Below are positions 1-7,097 of a stretch of DNA of 43,578 bases, piece after piece. Each line of letters starts with the position of its first letter. The first letter of the stretch is position 1. The stretch covers positions 1 to 43,578 of the forward strand of contig JAGOZX010000018.1 of the NCBI GenBank assembly GCA_018058425.1, written 5' to 3'. The notes under the pieces were generated by a model, which saw nothing but the letters and a program-made list of their open reading frames with translations, searched no databases and was not told where the DNA came from. The DNA comes from Sebaldella sp. (GTDB lineage Bacteria > Fusobacteriota > Fusobacteriia > Fusobacteriales > Leptotrichiaceae). The translations under genes were made by a program, and so were the position numbers.

Positions 1-2
1 CA

Positions 3-2519
3 GGAGGAACTTTCCAATTAATAACAAAAGAAGATGCTACATTTGCAGGAGCTAATGTAAAAGCAGATAAGATAAACTTTGATATTGGTGGAAACTTAAA
101 TGTAATATCATTACAAGATGAATATAGCTCACATGGAAAGAATTATTCTGGAGGATTAGGATATAGTGATAAAGATATAACAACAAAAGAAACACAAACA
201 GGAAAAGGAACAGCAAGTATAAGTTATGGAGAGAATAATGCAGATGCGAAATGGGTAAGTAATCAAACAAGTATAATAGCAGAGAATGGTGGAAACATAA
301 AGGTAAATGAGACTTTAACAAACACAGGAGCTATTATAGCAAGTATAAATGATTCATTAAGTATAGATGCAAAAAAACTTGTAACAGAAGATTTAAAAGA
401 TTATAATAATAGTGAGAATTATAATATAGGCTTAAGTGGAATAGAATTAAATGGAAAGAATCAGGTTCCACAGACAAGCGTAAGTTATGGAAGTACAGAC
501 AAAGAACAGAATACAAATGCAACATTTTCAAATGTAGTGGTAACAGAAAATGGAACAAAGGTAGATTTAGAAGCAAGAGGGATAAATACAGATTTATCAA
601 AAGCTCAAGTAGTAACAAAGGATGAAGTAGTAGAACAGATAGATACAATGTTACATACAGATTTATTGAATACAGAGACTAGAGCGGGATTTGTAGCAGA
701 TGTTAAAAAAGCAGCAGACGGTATAGGAGATATTGGAGCAGCTATAAATAGAGGAGACTTGAAATATGAAGATGCTAGAACAGATAGATATGCTGAATAT
801 TATATAAAAGCTAATCCTGGAATGGCAGAATTGATAAAAGACCCTGGAAGTAAAAGCCAAGAAGAAATAAAAGCAGAAACAAAAGAATTTATAAAGTACA
901 TGACAGGAAAAGATGTAGAAGTAGTAATAATAGCAGATGGAAATGGTTCAGGATATATAGATGGAAATCAGGCTGGAGAAGGAAAAAAAGATGTATTCAT
1001 ATTAGATATTAGTCAAGTGGCATTAGGGGAGAGCATAGTATCAATATATGGACATGAAACAAATCATGTAGATGATAATAGAAGGGGAAGAATAGGTCAT
1101 AATGAAATTGACTCTAATTCGTCAGGAAATAGATTAGAGGAAATAATGGGAGATGCAGGTAAAAGTAATGATTTTGATATGGAGGCATGGTTAAATAAAG
1201 GAAATAACTTACAAGCTTTATTGGAGGGAAATACTAAATTAAGTGGTGACTATGCTGGATATGATATAGAAAGAATACAGGTAAATGATCAAGGACTTGA
1301 AAGAGCTAAAAAAGAGCTGAAAAATTGTGGAAGTATAGCATGTGCATCTCATTGGAGTCAGATAATAGGGAATATCGAAACAAGCTTAAAAAGAACTACA
1401 GTTGAGGCGAAAAGGGACAAAGTAGAAAATGGTAAAAGTACTTCTCAAAAGAAAAAAGAACGAGAATTGGCTGCATTAAAAAAGAAAGATGAAGAATTAA
1501 AAAAACAATATGTATTTACAGAAGAAGATAAAAAAAATCAGCAAGCAAATAATGAATATATGTACATAAAATCAGATAAAAATCAAAAAGCTATAAGTGA
1601 TTTACAGACACTGACTTTAACTGATAAATTACCAGAAAATACAGTAATAGTAGTAAAAGATGAAAATGGAAAAGAAGTGAGATATAATAACTATAGTGAT
1701 TACTATAATTCAAACTCTCCAGAGGAGAAGAAAAAATTAGGTGATTTATCAGCCCAAAATAATAAATTGATAAAAGATATAGAAAATGCTAAAACAAAAG
1801 AGGAAAAGAATAAACTAAACCAAGAATTAACAAAAGTGAATCAACAAATGTATGATATAGTATATGGTAAAATGACATATGCAGAATTGGGAACGGGAAT
1901 GTCATTAGCATATTCAGCAATAAGTTATAAAGATGGAGTGTTAGTAGTAGATAAAAAGAAGATGGATCAAGCAGTAGGGACATCTAATTTATCTATAGGA
2001 ACGACAGGCTTGGGATTATTAGATTTACAGATGGCACTAGGAAATAAAGCTGCAATAGAGTCAGGAAATAATGCAAAAAATGATGTGATTCCTAAAAGTG
2101 ACAGTTATAATGAGTATGCTGTTAAGGATAGTGAAATTCCGAATAAAATAGTAAGTGATGTTAATAAAAATTCTTCAAATTTTAATAAATTACCAAATTT
2201 AGAGAAAGCTCAAATAGACTCAAAGAAAATAACAAACTATGCTCTTGATCCCAATCACCCTGTTGGTGGAAATAAAGCAAAAGTATTTGAAAGTTCTTTA
2301 GGTTATAATCAATCAAATTCAGATAGTTTAATAGCACAAATAAAGCAGCAATTACCTAATAGTGAAGCTGTTCTTGGGGTTAAAAATGAATATGGTCAGA
2401 GATTTACAGTGGATATGCAAATTAAAGGTCCAAATGGGAATACGGCAACTGTGAGAACTGGTTGGATATTTGATATTGGTTCAGATACTCCAAGATTAAC
2501 TACACTTTTTGTAAAGTAA
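3..2519 (+). CDS. CdiA/FHA-type two-partner secreted toxin, C-terminal part (5' end outside window)
   Basis: The frame is open from base 3 to the TAA at 2519 (838 residues visible), so the gene starts left of the window and the GTG at 537 is internal. Residues 1 to about 180 are Gly/Asn/Thr-rich beta-helix sequence typical of filamentous haemagglutinin exoproteins. Residues 351-355 read HETNH, an HExxH-like motif in a globular pretoxin region. A Lys/Glu-rich probable coiled coil follows at about residues 470-620. The last 100 or so residues (ITNYALDPNHPVGGNKAKVF near residue 740, closing with TPRLTTLFVK) resemble the DUF6883 toxin-associated domain. The usual VENN pretoxin motif was not found. 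It is presumably exported by a TpsB partner outside the window. The toxin assignment is inferred from architecture and the downstream DUF4926-like gene; its activity is unknown. Confidence 0.8.
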   Translation, partial: GGTFQLITKEDATFAGANVKADKINFDIGGNLNVISLQDEYSSHGKNYSGGLGYSDKDITTKETQTGKGTASISYGENNADAKWVSNQTSIIAENGGNIKVNETLTNTGAIIASINDSLSIDAKKLVTEDLKDYNNSENYNIGLSGIELNGKNQVPQTSVSYGSTDKEQNTNATFSNVVVTENGTKVDLEARGINTDLSKAQVVTKDEVVEQIDTMLHTDLLNTETRAGFVADVKKAADGIGDIGAAINRGDLKYEDARTDRYAEYYIKANPGMAELIKDPGSKSQEEIKAETKEFIKYMTGKDVEVVIIADGNGSGYIDGNQAGEGKKDVFILDISQVALGESIVSIYGHETNHVDDNRRGRIGHNEIDSNSSGNRLEEIMGDAGKSNDFDMEAWLNKGNNLQALLEGNTKLSGDYAGYDIERIQVNDQGLERAKKELKNCGSIACASHWSQIIGNIETSLKRTTVEAKRDKVENGKSTSQKKKERELAALKKKDEELKKQYVFTEEDKKNQQANNEYMYIKSDKNQKAISDLQTLTLTDKLPENTVIVVKDENGKEVRYNNYSDYYNSNSPEEKKKLGDLSAQNNKLIKDIENAKTKEEKNKLNQELTKVNQQMYDIVYGKMTYAELGTGMSLAYSAISYKDGVLVVDKKKMDQAVGTSNLSIGTTGLGLLDLQMALGNKAAIESGNNAKNDVIPKSDSYNEYAVKDSEIPNKIVSDVNKNSSNFNKLPNLEKAQIDSKKITNYALDPNHPVGGNKAKVFESSLGYNQSNSDSLIAQIKQQLPNSEAVLGVKNEYGQRFTVDMQIKGPNGNTATVRTGWIFDIGSDTPRLTTLFVK

Positions 2520-2529
2520 AGGAGGAATT

Positions 2530-2724
2530 ATGAAATTCAATGAGTTAGATGTGGTTAAATCACTAAAAAATTTTCCAGAAAAAAAAATTATAAAAGGGGA
2601 GATAGGTGTTATAGTAATTGTTTTTACTGTGCCAAATGAAGCATATGAAGTAGAGTTTGTTAATAGCGATGGAACAACAAAATCTATATTTACTCTTTTG
2701 CCAGAGGAAATTGAGAAAGTTTAG
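2530..2724 (+). CDS. DUF4926-like small protein, probable immunity protein
   Basis: This 64-residue protein starts 10 bases after the toxin stop, with GGAGGAAT just upstream. It matches the DUF4926 pattern from memory: an ELDVVKSL opening, a middle stretch GEIGVIVIVF, then EAYEVEFVNSDG and a C-terminal LLPEEIEKV. DUF4926 proteins commonly sit next to DUF6883 proteins. The position directly behind the toxin C-terminus is that expected of a cognate immunity protein. There is no signal peptide or membrane segment, so it should act in the cytoplasm. Family membership is fairly secure; the immunity role is inferred from position. Confidence 0.7.
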   Translation: MKFNELDVVKSLKNFPEKKIIKGEIGVIVIVFTVPNEAYEVEFVNSDGTTKSIFTLLPEEIEKV

Positions 2725-2753
2725 GTTAATTCTTTAAACTACTGGAGGAAAGA

Positions 2754-3062
2754 ATGAAAAAAATAAAAATATTTTTAGAGTATCGATGTTATCCAATGTG
2801 GATATATAATGAAAATGGTGAATTAGTAGATAATAATTTATTAGAAGAACTTAACGGAGATAACAGTATTAGTAAAAATTTAAAAGAAATTCAAGAGAGT
2901 TATGATGCTTTATTTGAGGACAATGATCTTAATTTTGAATTTAAGGGTTTTTCTTCAGAAGTAGAAAAATTATCTTTTTTAACAAAAATTGATAAAACAA
3001 TTGAACTTATAAAAGTAAAAATTGGAAATAATTATACAATTGAAAATAAAGCGATTATTTAG
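2754..3062 (+). CDS. Small protein of unknown function, possible second or orphan immunity protein
   Basis: This 102-residue protein has a good RBS (TGGAGGAAAG) and a gap of 29 bases from the previous gene. It is acidic and soluble, with no predicted membrane segment. It opens with a short beta-like stretch containing EYRCYPMWIYNENGELVDN and ends with a KIDKTIELIKVKIG helix. I do not recognise a family with certainty. Small acidic genes stacked behind a CdiA-type toxin are often immunity genes left from earlier toxin C-termini, which is the most economical reading here. No catalytic motif was seen. Confidence 0.5.
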   Translation: MKKIKIFLEYRCYPMWIYNENGELVDNNLLEELNGDNSISKNLKEIQESYDALFEDNDLNFEFKGFSSEVEKLSFLTKIDKTIELIKVKIGNNYTIENKAII

Positions 3063-3093
3063 CAATGCAAAGGTGGAGCAATAGGATTGAATT

Positions 3094-3265
3094 GGCCTAA
3101 ATTTTAGAATAACGAGTGTGAAGAAAAGTGAAGTTAGAGGAGCTGATAAAAAATCAGCTCTTTTTCGTTAGTAAGGAAAGTAAATTTAAAGTTAATGTTT
3201 TGAAGATAAATAATATTGGATCAGACCCAAATTTTAGGACAACAATTGTGAAGAAAAGCGAAATT
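3094..3265 (+). repeat. Two degenerate direct repeats of about 42 bp
   Basis: Bases 3094-3135 and 3224-3265 are similar over about 42 positions. Both contain AAATTTTAG, then an AACxA-like stretch, then TGTGAAGAAAAG. The second copy opens CAGACCCAAATTTTAGGACA, which resembles the terminal inverted repeat of IS3/IS150-group elements. They may be remnants of lost insertion sequence ends or of displaced toxin cassettes. The surrounding stretch 3063-3704 has no convincing gene; it holds these repeats and two hairpins. Confidence 0.4.
3140..3165 (+). terminator. Rho-independent terminator after the toxin/immunity genes
   Basis: The 8-bp arms GAGCTGAT and ATCAGCTC are separated by five A residues and followed by TTTTT. 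Confidence 0.75.
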
Positions 3266-3371
3266 GTGATAAATTAAAATATTGAGAAAGAGGTAGAAAT
3301 AAAATAGAAATTGGGTTAACATAAATAATCTACAAAACTTTCTGAATAAATAACAAGATATGAAGTAATCT

Positions 3372-3404
3372 AAAAGGACACCTGATATTTCAAGTGCCTT
3401 TTTA
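3372..3404 (+). terminator. Possible terminator hairpin
   Basis: AAAAGGACAC and GTGCCTTTTT can pair with one bulged A, followed by a T run. No gene ends immediately before it, so it may belong to decayed DNA. Confidence 0.35.
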
Positions 3405-3704
3405 AATACATTTTATAAAACAAACACATAACTTAACAGAAACCCCTAAAACATTAAAATCACCAACAAAACCCCCTAAAGAACATTAAATAATAGAATA
3501 ATTTGAAACTAAAAATATTAGATAAACATAGCTCTAAATGTTGTAAATAAAGCTATTGACAGAACATAGTTTTAAGGGTAAACTTAAGTGAAGTAAGTAA
3601 CCAATAATTTATTGAAAAGAAATCTATGCTAAATTTAAATATTACATATTTGAAAGTAAACATGATTCCCGTTCATAAAGATAGAGGTCTTTTTTTATAT
3701 ACTT

Positions 3705-4097
3705 TTATTTATGAGTATCACAAAGAGGCTCGTTGGCACCGCTTCCTTTTAACTCAGAAATTCTTGAAATAGCTGTTTCAGAAAGAAATGCTATCTCAGC
3801 TTTATCTCCATTTATATTTTCACCTGAAATAACAAGGCCATTAGAATTCTCGTTATATTCAATTTCTAAATAACGTCTAAATAATAAGCCTGTTTTTTCA
3901 TCAATTATTTCTGTAACGATATTTGGAGAAGTAATTTGATTAATATTAGCACTACTAACTATACTTTCTTGAATATTATTAAAAAGTTTTCTCATTAAAT
4001 CAGATACTTCATGAGATGAAGAAATATTATTTTCTTCAATATAATTAGAAAACTGTTTAGTAAGATTAGTTACAAAGTTATCATTTAAATTTTTCAT
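3705..4097 (-). CDS. Protein of unknown function (130 aa)
   Basis: I do not recognise this protein. The start at 4097 (MKNLNDNF) is chosen over an upstream ATG at 4160 because AGGTGA lies at the right distance before it and the longer form would overlap the promoter. The N-terminal 60 residues look helical and polar. The C-terminal half looks beta-rich (GLLFRRYLEIEYNENSNGLV) and ends with a short helix and a Cys-containing tail. There is no signal peptide or membrane segment. It is transcribed away from the molybdenum hydroxylase gene and lies in a repeat-rich junction, so it could belong to the toxin island or stand alone. Confidence 0.6.
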   Translation of the reverse strand: MKNLNDNFVTNLTKQFSNYIEENNISSSHEVSDLMRKLFNNIQESIVSSANINQITSPNIVTEIIDEKTGLLFRRYLEIEYNENSNGLVISGENINGDKAEIAFLSETAISRISELKGSGANEPLCDTHK

Positions 4098-4131
4098 AAG
4101 ATTCACCTCATTATATAATTTTATTATTATA

Positions 4132-4160
4132 ATATTACTGTTTATAAAAAAATAAGTCAA
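4132..4160 (-). promoter_or_regulatory. Promoter of the 130-aa unknown gene
   Basis: On the minus strand, TTGACT (4160-4155) and TAATAT (4137-4132) are 17 bases apart, and transcription would begin near 4125. Confidence 0.6.
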
Positions 4161-4191
4161 CTCTTATTTATACAAAACTAAAGTAATGACG

Positions 4192-4266
4192 CCAATCAAA
4201 ATTCAAAATTATTTATGACTTTTGATTGGTTTGATTATAAATATTTATTTGATTTTAATTGGGAGG
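4192..4266 (+). promoter_or_regulatory. Leader with mutually exclusive hairpins overlapping the RBS of mop
   Basis: CCAATCAAAA (4192-4201) pairs perfectly with TTTTGATTGG (4220-4229). It can also pair with TTTTAATTGG (4253-4262, one mismatch), whose end lies in the GGGAGG ribosome binding site (4261-4266). The two pairings exclude each other, as in a translational switch. The same inverted repeat could instead be a protein operator. Confidence 0.45.
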
Positions 4267-4271
4267 TAAAA

Positions 4272-7013
4272 ATGGTTAAAAAGGTCTTAGTAATTAATGG
4301 GTTTGAGCGTTCGTTAATAGTGAAACCCGACAGTACCTTGGCAGATGTTTTAAGAAAGCAGTTAATGCTAACAGGTTGTAAGGTAGGGTGTGGAAATGGG
4401 CAATGTGGAGCTTGCTCTGTAATATTGGATGGAAAAGTTACCAGAGCTTGTGTAAAGAAAATGAAAACTATTAAAGAATACTCAAAAATTGAAACAATAG
4501 AAGGATTAGGAACGCCTGATGATTTACATCCACTTCAATTAGCTTGGATGGGACATGGAGGAGCACAATGTGGATTTTGTAGTCCAGGATTTATAATGTC
4601 TGCAAAGCAATTACTAGAAGAAAACCCTTCACCTACACGTGAAGATGTAAGAGATTGGTTTCAGAAATATAGAAATGCATGTAGATGTACAGGTTACCTG
4701 CCATTAGTAAATGCAGTAATGGATGCTGCAAAAGTACTAAGAGGAGAAATGAAAAAAGAGGATTTATTATTTAAACCTCAAAATAACAACATAATAGGAA
4801 CATATTATCATAGACCTTCGGCTTTATCAAAAGTAACAGGAACATGGGATTATGGAGCAGATATAGCATTACAAATGCCAAATGATACATTACATTTAGC
4901 ACTTGTTCAGGCTGAAGTTTCTCATGCTAATATAGTTTCAATAGATACAAGTGAGGCTCTAAAAATGCCTGGAGTTTATAAGGTAATAACACATGAAGAT
5001 GTTAAAGGAAACAATAGAATAACAGGACTTATCACTTTTTCTACTAATAAGGGTGATGGTTGGGACAGACCTATCTTATGTGATAAAAAAGTATTCCAGT
5101 ATGGAGATGCTATCGCTATAGTTGCAGCTGATACAGAAGAAATAGCTAGAGAAGCTGCTAAAAAAGTAAAAGTTGAATTGGAATTATTGCCGTCTTATAT
5201 GGATATATACTCAGCTATGGACGAAGATGCAATAGAAATTCATCCAGGAACTCCAAACGTTTATTTTCAAATTGATAATAAGAAGGGTGATGACACAAAA
5301 GAAATTATGGAAAATGCAGCATATGTAAGTGAAACAAGCACATATTGCTCAAGACAACCTCATCTTCCTATAGAGCCTGATTGTGGAAGTGCTTATATAG
5401 ATGAAGAAGGAAGGCTTTCAATTCATTCTAAGTCTATAGGTATTCATTTACATGCAGCAATGATTAATACTGGAATAGGGATAGAATTAGATAAACTACG
5501 TCTTATACAAAATCCTACTGGAGGAACGTTTGGTTATAAGTTTAGTCCAACAATGGAAGCATTACTTGGAGTAGCTTGTTTAGCATGTGACAGCAGACCA
5601 GTATCATTAGTTTATAATATGTATCAGCAAATTACTTATACAGGAAAAAGATCACCAGCATTTATGAATTTAAAAGTAGCAGCTGATAAAGATGGTAAGA
5701 TACTAGGAATAGAAGGAGAAAACTATATTGATCATGGTCCATATTCTGAATTCGGAGACTTATTAACTTTAAGATTAGCACAGTATCACTTTGCAGGTTA
5801 TGATGTGCCAAACATAAGATCTAAAAACTTTACAGTTTGTACAAACCATGCATGGGGAAGTGCTTTTAGAGGATACGGAGCACCAGAAGCTATTTTAGGA
5901 AGTGAGATAGCAATGGATGAATTAGCTCATAAAATGGGAATAGATCCTTTTGAGCTAAGATATAAAAATATCTATAGAAAAGGAAGTAAAACTATTACTG
6001 GATCTGATCCAGAAGTTTATTCACTAGAAGAGATGTTTGATAATATACGTCCAAAATATTATGAGGCTAAAAAAAGATGTGAAGAAAAAAATAAAGAATC
6101 AGATAAGTATAAATATGGAGTAAGTGTGGCTCTTGGTATATATGGATGTGGTCTAGATGGAGTAGACACTTCAGAAGCATATGTGGAAATGCTTCCAACT
6201 AACGATATACTTGTAGCAGATAGTTGGGAAGACCATGGACAAGGTGCAGATATAGGATCATTAACAATGGCGCATGAAACTCTAAAAGCAGCAGGTGTTA
6301 CTCCTGATAGAATAAGATTATTAAAAAATGATACAGGAAGAACTCCTAATTCTGGGCCAGCAGGAGGAAGTCGTTCAAATGTTGTAACTGGAAATGCTAT
6401 AAGATTAGCTTCAGAACAGCTTTTAAAAGCAATGAAAAAAGATGATGGGACATATAGAACTTATGATGAGATGATGACAGAAAATATTCCTGTACATCAT
6501 GATGGTAAATGGGCAGCTAGTGCTTGTACAGACTGTGATTTAGAAACTTCACAAGGTAATCCATTTAGTACATATATGTATGAACTGTTTATGCCAGAAG
6601 TAAAAGTAGATATTGAAACTGGTAAAGTGGAAGTGGTTAAATTTACAACAGTAGCAGATGTAGGAACAGTTATAAATAAATCTGTTGTTGATGGGCAGAT
6701 TTATGGAGGACTTGCTCAAGGTATAGGACTTGCATTATCAGAAGATTTTGAAGACCTGAAAAAACATACTACTCTTATGGGGTGTGGACTTCCTTATATA
6801 AAGGATGTTCCAGATAATATGGAAATTACATATGTAGAAACTTATAGAAAAGATGGTCCTTATGGGGCTTCTGGAGTGGGTGAAGCACCGTTAACAGCAC
6901 CGCATCCAGCTATTTTAAATGCAATTTATGAAGCTTGCGGAGCAAGAATAACAAAAGTACCTGCATTACCAGAAGTAGTTAAGGCAGAATTAGATAGATT
7001 AAAAAATGTGTAA
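4272..7013 (+). CDS. mop: Molybdenum aldehyde oxidoreductase, MOP type (2x[2Fe-2S], molybdopterin, no FAD)
   Basis: This 913-residue enzyme is very like Desulfovibrio gigas aldehyde oxidoreductase. With the start at 4272 (RBS GGGAGG), the iron-sulfur cysteines fall at 40, 45, 48, 60 and 100, 103, 137, 139, the same numbers as in the D. gigas protein as I recall it. The ferredoxin-like and helical [2Fe-2S] domains fill residues 1-160. The molybdopterin-binding part follows, with GGTFGYKFSP, FRGYGAP and the catalytic Glu871 in GVGEAPLTAP. There is no FAD domain, so this is not a classical three-part xanthine dehydrogenase. The family oxidises aldehydes to acids in the cytoplasm, with a molybdopterin cytosine dinucleotide cofactor, passing electrons to an external acceptor. 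That acceptor may be the product of the next gene. Its natural substrate here is unknown. Confidence 0.93.
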   Translation: MVKKVLVINGFERSLIVKPDSTLADVLRKQLMLTGCKVGCGNGQCGACSVILDGKVTRACVKKMKTIKEYSKIETIEGLGTPDDLHPLQLAWMGHGGAQCGFCSPGFIMSAKQLLEENPSPTREDVRDWFQKYRNACRCTGYLPLVNAVMDAAKVLRGEMKKEDLLFKPQNNNIIGTYYHRPSALSKVTGTWDYGADIALQMPNDTLHLALVQAEVSHANIVSIDTSEALKMPGVYKVITHEDVKGNNRITGLITFSTNKGDGWDRPILCDKKVFQYGDAIAIVAADTEEIAREAAKKVKVELELLPSYMDIYSAMDEDAIEIHPGTPNVYFQIDNKKGDDTKEIMENAAYVSETSTYCSRQPHLPIEPDCGSAYIDEEGRLSIHSKSIGIHLHAAMINTGIGIELDKLRLIQNPTGGTFGYKFSPTMEALLGVACLACDSRPVSLVYNMYQQITYTGKRSPAFMNLKVAADKDGKILGIEGENYIDHGPYSEFGDLLTLRLAQYHFAGYDVPNIRSKNFTVCTNHAWGSAFRGYGAPEAILGSEIAMDELAHKMGIDPFELRYKNIYRKGSKTITGSDPEVYSLEEMFDNIRPKYYEAKKRCEEKNKESDKYKYGVSVALGIYGCGLDGVDTSEAYVEMLPTNDILVADSWEDHGQGADIGSLTMAHETLKAAGVTPDRIRLLKNDTGRTPNSGPAGGSRSNVVTGNAIRLASEQLLKAMKKDDGTYRTYDEMMTENIPVHHDGKWAASACTDCDLETSQGNPFSTYMYELFMPEVKVDIETGKVEVVKFTTVADVGTVINKSVVDGQIYGGLAQGIGLALSEDFEDLKKHTTLMGCGLPYIKDVPDNMEITYVETYRKDGPYGASGVGEAPLTAPHPAILNAIYEACGARITKVPALPEVVKAELDRLKNV

Positions 7014-7023
7014 ATAGAATTGT

Positions 7024-7058
7024 AAAGTGCTGTAAACTAACATAGAGCAGCACTTTTT
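7024..7058 (+). terminator. Terminator or attenuator between mop and the accessory genes
   Basis: AAAGTGCTG (7024-7032) and CAGCACTTT (7048-7056) form a 9-bp stem followed by a T run. Read-through would give lower expression of the accessory genes than of mop. Confidence 0.8.
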
Positions 7059-7097
7059 ATAACTTAAATTAATAAAATTAAAGCTGGGGGATAAATA

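Noticed and set aside
334..648. Minus-strand ORF rich in Leu, His and Tyr
   Set aside because: It is a low-complexity mirror of the AT-rich haemagglutinin reading frame.
4215..4271. Extended N-terminus for the molybdenum hydroxylase from an ATG at 4215
   Set aside because: The RBS GGGAGG lies at 4261-4266. The extra 19 residues are encoded by the inverted repeat, and only the start at 4272 gives cysteine numbering equal to the D. gigas enzyme.
4272..7013. Xanthine dehydrogenase assignment
   Set aside because: There is no FAD domain, and the match along the whole length is to aldehyde oxidoreductase of the MOP type.
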